Positions 8,149 to 13,631 of a stretch of 23,481 nucleotides of DNA are shown piece after piece. The notes beneath the pieces are model-generated. The model was not told the origin of the DNA. It saw only the letters and a list, made by a program, of their open reading frames with translations, and ran no database searches. The position numbers and the translations under genes were made by a program. Positions within the stretch are counted from its first letter, which is position 1, and the number at the start of each line of letters is the position of its first letter. Origin of the DNA: a virus; IMG/VR virus record IMGVR_UViG_3300025671_000539, positions 1 through 23,481 of that record, one strand, 5' to 3'.

Positions 8149-8409
8149 ATGGCAACTAGCGAATATAGAGGCGTAGGTCTTAACGGTGGCGAGTTTATCT
8201 CCGACACCTCATCCCACTCAGGCAGATGGTTTAGTATCGTAGCGATGGAAGATACCACCGTTACAAGCATAAGCGGAAACATAAACAATATATCCGACCT
8301 TACCACAGGTGGATCATCCCCGCTTACCCTTAGCGCAAACACCGCATTGTACGGAGCATTTGACGAGATCACCTTAGCGACCGGGAGCGTCATTGCATAC
8401 AACCGATAG
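8149..8409 (+). CDS. Small virion-associated protein (Gly/Ser/Thr-rich beta)
   Basis: An 86-aa protein starting three bases after the connector-like gene. The sequence is beta-rich and polar, with GRWFSIVAMEDTTVTSISG (about residues 25-43) and TLATGSVIAYNR at the C-terminus. Short phage proteins with a comparable 'RW..I..LEDT.....G..I.Y' layout are common among fibre-associated genes, so a small tail or decoration component is likely. The exact role is unknown. There is no clear Shine-Dalgarno, so translation probably depends on the upstream gene. Confidence 0.7.
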   Translation: MATSEYRGVGLNGGEFISDTSSHSGRWFSIVAMEDTTVTSISGNINNISDLTTGGSSPLTLSANTALYGAFDEITLATGSVIAYNR

Positions 8410-8562
8410 ATGTTAACGCATGATCTAAATGTCACCGCTGGGCGGCCACACACACCAAGTGGTATCCCTGTACCTGGTGGACCCGTCATTGACGGCGTAA
8501 TCCAAACAGAGGCGGAGGACTTTCTGCTCGTGGAAGCGGGGCAATTTTTAGCATTCGATTAA
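8410..8562 (+). CDS. 50-aa small structural-type protein
   Basis: An ATG abuts the stop of the preceding gene (TAGATG) and opens 51 codons ending in TAA just before the ribosome site of the next gene. The protein begins MLTHDLNVTAGRP, has a Gly/Pro-rich middle (PSGIPVPGGPVIDG, residues 16-29), and ends in an acidic beta segment EDFLLVEAGQFLAFD. Endings of this kind are familiar in tiny phage tail proteins. The tight packing between neighbours on both sides is the main support. Function is unknown. Confidence 0.6.
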   Translation: MLTHDLNVTAGRPHTPSGIPVPGGPVIDGVIQTEAEDFLLVEAGQFLAFD

Positions 8563-8575
8563 GAGGAAATAAATT

Positions 8576-9370
8576 ATGGCGAATAAACGCATTAGCTCAC
8601 TAGACGACATTACCTTGGTTGGTGGTACATCCACCGCAGAGGTAAATGCCAACGATATTTTACCGATCACCGATGTGGATGACACTACGGGATCAGCACA
8701 AGGAACAACCAAAGCAGTAAAGGTTAGCGACTTAATGGGAGAAGCCCCCGTGCAGTCCGTTGCTGGACGAACGGGTGCGGTAACTATCGCCAACACCGAT
8801 GTGAGTGGCTTAGGCACAGCCGCAACCACAGCATCAACCGACTACGCAACTGCGGCACAAGGTGCAACAGCAGACTCTGCTGTACAACCTACAGACAGCA
8901 TCGATGTATTAGCCGATGTAGACACCAGCACAGTTCCACCTACCAACAATGACTTACTTAAATGGGACGGATCAAACTTCGTACCCGGTACTGTCTCGGT
9001 AGATGTAGACGCACCAATCACCAACGCACTTCGTGGCACGGATAACCCCCACATCGGTGCGTATCCTAATCAATCGTTCAAGGTTATCGATAACCCGTAT
9101 AAATCAGTCATGGTTGTGGCGGATCAGGCGGGTAACTTGAAGCTGCTCAACTCGCTAGGCGTAAACAATATCGCTGTTGGATTCTCAGTCGTTGAAGACG
9201 GCACGGAGCCTGACATTGAAGTGGTGAGTGGTAGTGAAACTTACTCAGTTATCAGCGGAGACTCCGACACTAAAGGAGCCAATGGTTTACCATTTCGCCA
9301 AGGCTTTAATAATCCCGACATCGGGGCCAATCCAGCACCCATCTTAATCTCAGGCGGAACAATCGCTTAA
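8576..9370 (+). CDS. Tail fibre/collagen-like adhesin protein
   Basis: A 264-aa protein with the phage fibre module VQSVAGRTGAVTIANTDVSG (residues 59-78), followed by Ala/Thr-rich shaft-like sequence and a DLLKWDGSNFVPGTVS segment, both common in receptor-binding fibres. The C-terminal half (about 150-264) is beta-rich with several Asp-Asn-Pro turns and is presumably the tip or assembly domain. A strong ribosome site GAGGAAATAAATT (8563-8575) directly precedes the ATG. The neighbouring genes are other small fibre-type proteins and a beta-helix spike, so this is likely part of the host-recognition apparatus. Confidence 0.8.
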   Translation: MANKRISSLDDITLVGGTSTAEVNANDILPITDVDDTTGSAQGTTKAVKVSDLMGEAPVQSVAGRTGAVTIANTDVSGLGTAATTASTDYATAAQGATADSAVQPTDSIDVLADVDTSTVPPTNNDLLKWDGSNFVPGTVSVDVDAPITNALRGTDNPHIGAYPNQSFKVIDNPYKSVMVVADQAGNLKLLNSLGVNNIAVGFSVVEDGTEPDIEVVSGSETYSVISGDSDTKGANGLPFRQGFNNPDIGANPAPILISGGTIA

Positions 9371-9394
9371 CTTAATCTTAACTAATATAACATC

Positions 9395-10240
9395 ATGGCA
9401 ACAGTATACTTTTTCAACGGCACACAAAGCGGAACCGCAGATGGTTCTTATGCAGACCCTTATGATCTTACCCAATTAGCGACACAGGAGTCATCTTCAA
9501 CATTAGGCGATGTGTTTATTTTTAAGGACGGTACATACGCATTAGGTGCTGATAGAACTTTTAGTGGAGGTGCTGGTATAAGTTACCAAGCGGAGTCGGA
9601 CAGAGGTGTAATCTTTGACGCTAACGGCAATCACTTTGTTTTTGGGGTCTCTGATAATGTCGGAGCCACGGTAGATTTTTCATTAAGTGGTTTTGATTTT
9701 ATCGATTTTGCTAACGCAAATAGCCATGCGTTTTATATCCTCATGGACATAACCAACACCGTTACTTTCAATCGTTGCCTCATTGAGAATCAAACAAGCG
9801 GAGCGGCTGGTGGAATAATCGGTAAAGCAAATACTACTGAACACATGAATGTGGTGTTTAACCAATGTGTTTTAGATATATCATCGACTGCGTCTGGGGC
9901 GGAAGCATTTCGGGATCAAAACGGAACAAGTGCCGCTTTAGCGTCCTTAACGCTTAATGGTTGTACACTCAAGCACAGTACAGGAGGTACAAGTAACATA
10001 TTTGACAGAACAGGAACGACTGTAATTAAGAACACCATACTTTATGGGGGCAATAGCGGTATTAGTTTAGGAAGTTTTTCTTCACTAACTGAAAGCTACA
10101 ACTGTTACTACAATGTAAATCAGTCTGCCGACCCCGCAAATAACATCATCGTAGACGACCCGCAATTCGTAGACTCCGCAGATGGCGACTATCGCCTTCG
10201 CTCAACCTCTCCTTGTATCAACGCTGGAACCGCAAGCTAA
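9395..10240 (+). CDS. Right-handed beta-helix tail spike protein (pectate-lyase-like fold)
   Basis: A 281-aa protein. The start (ADGSYADPYDLTQLA, GDVFIFKDGTYALG) and the end (NIIVDDPQFVDSADGDYRLR then SPCINAG) are typical of parallel beta-helix proteins. The middle is a series of short strands with Asn and Gly turns (for example VTFNRCLIENQT, LTLNGCTLKHST, TVIKNTILYGG). It probably forms a trimeric spike that binds, and may cleave, host surface polysaccharide; enzyme activity is inferred from the fold only and no active site can be assigned. It is shorter than classic tailspikes and lacks a recognisable virion-binding head, which the preceding fibre gene might supply. Codons look more AT-rich than in the neighbours, which may mean separate acquisition. 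Confidence 0.75.
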   Translation: MATVYFFNGTQSGTADGSYADPYDLTQLATQESSSTLGDVFIFKDGTYALGADRTFSGGAGISYQAESDRGVIFDANGNHFVFGVSDNVGATVDFSLSGFDFIDFANANSHAFYILMDITNTVTFNRCLIENQTSGAAGGIIGKANTTEHMNVVFNQCVLDISSTASGAEAFRDQNGTSAALASLTLNGCTLKHSTGGTSNIFDRTGTTVIKNTILYGGNSGISLGSFSSLTESYNCYYNVNQSADPANNIIVDDPQFVDSADGDYRLRSTSPCINAGTAS

Positions 10241-10246
10241 GTAGTC

Positions 10247-10441
10247 ATGGCTTACAATAAGTTACATAAGAAGGACTTTACCATTGCGATTAAACATGGT
10301 GCGGATCAAAACGCGGTGAAGTTTAAGAAGGAAGCGGTAAAAGGAGAACTGTTTTTCGATACTACTGATAATAAGCTATACATCGCTTTGAGCGATGCGG
10401 GTGCATCGGACGCAACAGTTGTAAGTGTCACGCTTGCGTAA
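10247..10441 (+). CDS. Small tail-fibre-type protein (GELFFDTTDNKLYIA motif)
   Basis: A 64-aa protein containing GELFFDTTDNKLYIA (residues 34-48), a motif common in phage fibre and tail tip proteins, after a Lys-rich N-terminus. It begins six bases after the spike gene and its TAA shares one base with the next ATG. It is probably a small virion or fibre-attachment component. The motif is recognised from memory, and the function is not established. Confidence 0.65.
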   Translation: MAYNKLHKKDFTIAIKHGADQNAVKFKKEAVKGELFFDTTDNKLYIALSDAGASDATVVSVTLA

Positions 10442-10749
10442 TGGCTCCTAACATCAGCGAGGATACGAATGTAAAGACTCCGTTAGCGTTTTTACTGAAG
10501 GTCTTTGGTGGGACCATCTTCGTGGTCTACTCAGCGATGTTGATCTATGCACGATTAAATACCTTGGAGATGGAGATCCTACGCCTAAAGCATGAGGTGG
10601 AGATGAATAGTGACTTTCGCTACACTTGGCCTAGAGAGGGTGAGTTACCCGCTGATGTCATGCAAAATATGAACATCCAACTTATTAAGGAACGCCTGAC
10701 AAAACATGAAGCATTGTTAGACGAAATCCGCTACGGAACAGCTAGGTGA
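10441..10749 (+). CDS. One-TM, coiled-coil protein, candidate inner-membrane lysis factor (i-spanin-like)
   Basis: A 102-aa protein with a transmembrane stretch at about residues 14-37 (AFLLKVFGGTIFVVYSAMLIYA), then a charged heptad-like region NTLEMEILRLKHEVEM, a WPREGELP turn and a C-terminal coiled coil (about 74-98). One N-terminal TM followed by a periplasmic coiled coil is the layout of Rz-type i-spanins. The following genes are also small membrane proteins, so a lysis role is plausible but unproven. Its start overlaps the previous stop (TAATG), and its own stop is one base from the next ATG. A virion-linked membrane protein is the alternative. Confidence 0.6.
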   Translation: MAPNISEDTNVKTPLAFLLKVFGGTIFVVYSAMLIYARLNTLEMEILRLKHEVEMNSDFRYTWPREGELPADVMQNMNIQLIKERLTKHEALLDEIRYGTAR

Positions 10750-10750
10750 A

Positions 10751-11215
10751 ATGGGCGAAATACTTCTTATGTTACTTACGGGGGGCGGCTCGACAGCTAT
10801 GGGAGCAATGCTCAAAGGTGGGTTCGGAATGCTATTTGAGAGTCGCCGCCAAAAGCACGAGCTTGAACTGGCACGAGAAAGCCGTGCAAACGAAAATTTT
10901 CTTAAACTCCAAACTAAATTGGCTGAAGGAGGTAATAATGAGTTCCGGGATTTTTCTCGTAGAATTATTGCTTTTATGGGCATTGGCACTTTGTGTTTGT
11001 GCGTCCTGTTCTGCACCCTTTTCCCATCGGCAGAGTTCCTCTCCATCACCAACGCGCATGGCGAAGGCAGAACAGAATGGCTCTTCGGTCTTATTAGTTA
11101 CCCAGCCAGCCAAGACCCCATCACGCTATCGAGTGGCCACCTCGCCTATATGGGTCACACCGCCCTTATGGGAATCCTCGGATTTTATTTTGGGCCATCA
11201 CCCAGCAGACGATAA
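10751..11215 (+). CDS. Multi-TM small membrane protein, holin-like
   Basis: A 154-aa protein with a hydrophobic, Gly/Met-rich N-terminus (about residues 3-29), a charged helix (30-60), a clear TM segment RIIAFMGIGTLCLCVLFCTL (71-90), a polar stretch, and a second hydrophobic segment LAYMGHTALMGILGFYFG (131-148). Size, topology and placement between a TM/coiled-coil gene and a 51-aa TM gene suggest a holin or related lysis protein, but I do not recognise the family. A second reading frame over its 3' half has its own near-perfect Shine-Dalgarno (see the overlapping 10938 feature). This frame is preferred as the main gene because its TM segments are coherent. Confidence 0.65.
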   Translation: MGEILLMLLTGGGSTAMGAMLKGGFGMLFESRRQKHELELARESRANENFLKLQTKLAEGGNNEFRDFSRRIIAFMGIGTLCLCVLFCTLFPSAEFLSITNAHGEGRTEWLFGLISYPASQDPITLSSGHLAYMGHTALMGILGFYFGPSPSRR

Positions 11216-11219
11216 ATGA
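10938..11219 (+). CDS. Embedded out-of-frame ORF, candidate Rz1-like o-spanin
   Basis: Inside the 154-aa gene, in another frame, AAGGAGGT (10926-10933) precedes an ATG at 10938 by four bases and opens a 93-codon ORF. The product starts with a hydrophobic stretch (residues 5-20) followed by A-S-C-S-A-P at C24, then a Ser/Pro-rich tail, like an embedded outer-membrane lipoprotein of the Rz1 type. Against it: the lipobox is imperfect (Cys at -3), there is no positive charge before the hydrophobic run but a Glu inside it, and T-rich DNA encoding a TM in one frame tends to look hydrophobic in the others. The AGGAGG could also be incidental, since it encodes Glu-Gly-Gly. Confidence 0.3.
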   Translation: MSSGIFLVELLLLWALALCVCASCSAPFSHRQSSSPSPTRMAKAEQNGSSVLLVTQPAKTPSRYRVATSPIWVTPPLWESSDFILGHHPADDK

Positions 11220-11371
11220 ATATGATTGACCGCGTATCAGTAGCTGGAATGAGTGGCACAGCCGCCACCTTTGGCTTATCCACAATCGACTCTTTTTTGG
11301 GTATAGCAGTAGGTGCGGTCACCCTCGTGTATATGTCGATCAAACTCTACCAGGAGATCCGCAAGAAATAG
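11216..11371 (+). CDS. 51-aa single-TM protein, candidate holin
   Basis: An ATG directly after the TAA of the preceding gene opens a 51-codon ORF ending in a TAG that abuts the ATG of the next gene. The protein starts MNMIDRVSVAGMSGTAATFG, has one strong transmembrane helix (about residues 27-42, LGIAVGAVTLVYM) and a short basic tail KLYQEIRKK. Tiny one-TM proteins with a positively charged tail, located in a cluster of membrane genes, are typical of phage holins. Its exact fit between neighbours supports it being real. An internal ATG at 11222 is an alternative start. A perfect DnaA-box sequence lies within it (11276-11284), probably by chance. Confidence 0.65.
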   Translation: MNMIDRVSVAGMSGTAATFGLSTIDSFLGIAVGAVTLVYMSIKLYQEIRKK

Positions 11372-12985
11372 ATGCCCACATATAAACAGATGGGGCGCTT
11401 AGACTCACCGATTCTTACCGATGGGGATCGTGGGTTTCGTGGCATAAATTCTTACCTTGAGCCAACAACCTTGGAAGCTGGTACGGTGGAGGAGTCTGAG
11501 AATATGCGCTTAGAGGGCGACCTCGCATCAGTACGCAAAGGTATAGAGTTTAAAGCGGGTGCTGTATCGCTTACCTATGCATCCGGCACAGAGCAAGTAT
11601 TTACATCTGCCACATTTAGTGATCCCGCAACCGGGGCAGAATTTATCGCAGTCGCTACCGCCAATAAAGTAATTCTGTGGAACGACAGTAATAACACAGG
11701 GATCGATATCGCTTATCCAGGTGGCGAAGTAGTGGAGAGTGGAGATAACGCGAGTTTCGTACAAGCGATGGAGAAGCTCATCCTGTTTCGCGGGACAAGC
11801 AAATCTCCGCTGGAGTGGGATGGAGATTACACCACACCAACTGCATTCGTTGTAAAGGAAAATGCCACACCCGTAGCGGGCAGGGTACAATGCCCAAATA
11901 CAAACTTTGGTACATTCTTTAGTAACCGCTTAATCGTTCCCCAGCCCAGCGATTCGCAGTACACCGTGATCGCATCGGATCTCTTGGATACGGATAATTT
12001 CTATGCCGCAGAATCGCAGTTTCGTATCAATCGCGGAACAGCAGATCGCTTGGTCGGATTTACTCCATACCTGGAAAATCAGTTAATCGTATTTTTCCGC
12101 AATAGTATACATTTAATTAACAACATCGCACTTACCAACTCTGCGGGAGTATTTGAGATTACCCGCCAACGCGGATGCGTTGCCCGCAAGAGCGTGGCCG
12201 CGAGTGGTCCGCAGTATTACTTCCTGTCCGATGATGGTGTGTACACCCTTCAACAGGGACTCGACCCCGCAAAAAACCTCGGAGTCGCAATCTCGAAAGT
12301 AAGCGGGGAAGCATTACCATTATCACAACCCATCCAGGATCAATTCGCAGATGTGAATTATGCTCATGCAGATAAATCCGTGGGTGTGGTATTTGATAAT
12401 AAGTATTACCTCGCTGTCCCCACAGGTTCATCCACCACGAATAACAAGATATTCGTCTACGATATTTTAAACACCGCATGGACAAGCGTGGATAGTTTCC
12501 CCGCTGGTTTCCAAATCGATGACTTCGTAACTATACTTCATGGATCAAGTCCACAAAAACGCAGACTTTTTGCCGTCTCCGATAAAGGATGGCATTTAAT
12601 CGAGGAAAGCACCACAGACATCACGGGAACGGTAGGGAGCGCAAGCACAACCTCCACCGCGATAAGTGCCAAGCTCAAGACCCGCTCCTTCACATTCGGG
12701 AATATCGATGTGAAGAGTTGGAAGCGCGGACAACTCGGATGCCAGGTCAGCAACGGGGATCAATTCACCATCAAAGTAAACACGATAGACCCGGATCGGA
12801 CGAACACCGTACACACCGAGAATGCGACAACGAGCGAGGAGAAACTGATTCGCTTTGGGAGTGGACGCGCAAGAGGCTACGCGGCCTCCGTAGAGATCGA
12901 TGTAACAGCGGGACAGCCTAGCTTTCGCCATGTCGCATTGGAAGCGATAGAGGGCGGCGCAAACGCGAGAAGGGAATACGCATAA
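11372..12985 (+). CDS. Tail tube/stabilization protein, beta-propeller-like
   Basis: A 537-aa, almost entirely beta-stranded protein. It starts LDSPILTDGDRGFRGINSYLEP and carries repeated blade-like strands: SFVQAMEKLILFRG, FSNRLIVPQ, NQLIVFFRNSIHLI, YYFLSDDGVYTL, VVFDNKYYLAVP, IFVYDILNTAWTSVDSF. This resembles the T7 gp12-type tubular proteins and P22 gp10-type stabilization proteins that extend the portal channel. The assignment is by fold character and by its location before the ejection proteins. The C-terminal 120 residues (NIDVKSWKRGQLGC onward) form a separate jelly-roll-like end. Start and stop abut the flanking genes (TAGATG, TAATG), so it belongs to the same operon. It could equally be called a tail nozzle protein. 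Confidence 0.7.
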   Translation: MPTYKQMGRLDSPILTDGDRGFRGINSYLEPTTLEAGTVEESENMRLEGDLASVRKGIEFKAGAVSLTYASGTEQVFTSATFSDPATGAEFIAVATANKVILWNDSNNTGIDIAYPGGEVVESGDNASFVQAMEKLILFRGTSKSPLEWDGDYTTPTAFVVKENATPVAGRVQCPNTNFGTFFSNRLIVPQPSDSQYTVIASDLLDTDNFYAAESQFRINRGTADRLVGFTPYLENQLIVFFRNSIHLINNIALTNSAGVFEITRQRGCVARKSVAASGPQYYFLSDDGVYTLQQGLDPAKNLGVAISKVSGEALPLSQPIQDQFADVNYAHADKSVGVVFDNKYYLAVPTGSSTTNNKIFVYDILNTAWTSVDSFPAGFQIDDFVTILHGSSPQKRRLFAVSDKGWHLIEESTTDITGTVGSASTTSTAISAKLKTRSFTFGNIDVKSWKRGQLGCQVSNGDQFTIKVNTIDPDRTNTVHTENATTSEEKLIRFGSGRARGYAASVEIDVTAGQPSFRHVALEAIEGGANARREYA

Positions 12986-13296
12986 TGCCTATCACCGCCA
13001 CAGTTACCCGAGGGTTTACTTACGCCACAGGCGTGGAGGTGTCTAGTGCATCACTTAATCGATTAGGCGAACCAACCGTCACCATACCAAGCGTCACCCA
13101 AACCGAGGTGGTGATGGAGAACTTCACCGTAGCTGGATTGCCAACCAACGGCACACCAGGTCGCATCGTCTATGTAACAGACGGGGACGGGGGCAACCCA
13201 TGCATGGCGGTGGACAATGGTACGGATTGGGTACGGGTAAACCTGGGAAGTGCGGTAAGCTCAACCGAAGCGGAGGAATATTTAATCGCTGACTGA
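12985..13296 (+). CDS. Small fibre-associated protein
   Basis: A 103-aa protein containing NGTPGRIVYVTDGDGGNPCMA followed by VDNGTDWVRVNLG, a sequence type that occurs repeatedly in phage fibre and tail tip proteins, after a Thr/Ser/Val-rich beta N-terminus. Its ATG shares one base with the preceding stop and its stop does the same with the next start. It is probably a minor tail component. The motif is recognised from memory and no specific role is known. Confidence 0.65.
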   Translation: MPITATVTRGFTYATGVEVSSASLNRLGEPTVTIPSVTQTEVVMENFTVAGLPTNGTPGRIVYVTDGDGGNPCMAVDNGTDWVRVNLGSAVSSTEAEEYLIAD

Positions 13297-13628
13297 TGAA
13301 CATCCTAGCCCAAGCGAAAGACTTGTACGACAAGTGCGGAATCGACATGAACCGCGATATAGCCACCTACGCCGCCCACGGATATGTGTTTATCACCCCC
13401 AACTCATTTTTACTCGGTAAAGCGGTAAACTCGAAAAGCGATATTCACCCGCAAGACCAATGGAATGTCGAAGATGCGGATGCTTGGTATGTGAATATGG
13501 CGGTTGGCGATGTGAAAGACTTTATCAGTAAAATACCATACCCACTCCCACTAGTCGGGTGGATGAGGGAAACCAAAAACCAGCCCATTCGCTGGTACGA
13601 TTTTAAGAAAATACTTCGGAGGAAATAA
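13296..13628 (+). CDS. Conserved-looking phage protein of unknown function
   Basis: A 110-aa protein with features that look conserved: ATYAAHGYVFITPNSFLLGK (residues 23-42), DADAWYVNMAVGDVKDF (60-76), and a basic end RWYDFKKILRRK. Phage proteins with a 'F.TP..F..' and 'DAW.V..A.G' pattern are familiar to me from podovirus-like genomes next to tail genes, without a known function. It overlaps the previous gene by one base and is followed by the ribosome site of the 860-aa protein. A tail assembly factor or a small enzyme are both possible; no catalytic residues can be assigned. Confidence 0.65.
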   Translation: MNILAQAKDLYDKCGIDMNRDIATYAAHGYVFITPNSFLLGKAVNSKSDIHPQDQWNVEDADAWYVNMAVGDVKDFISKIPYPLPLVGWMRETKNQPIRWYDFKKILRRK

Positions 13629-13631
13629 CTT

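Noticed and set aside
10746-10937. The upstream part of the second frame over the 154-aa gene (start at 10746)
   Set aside because: No ribosome site and unconvincing protein sequence. Only the part after the internal ATG at 10938 has independent initiation evidence.
11276-11284. Perfect DnaA box TTATCCACA here, and its reverse complement at 2969-2977
   Set aside because: Both lie singly inside coding sequence with no cluster or AT-rich unwinding element. A few chance matches in 23 kb are not surprising, despite the DnaA-like gene nearby.
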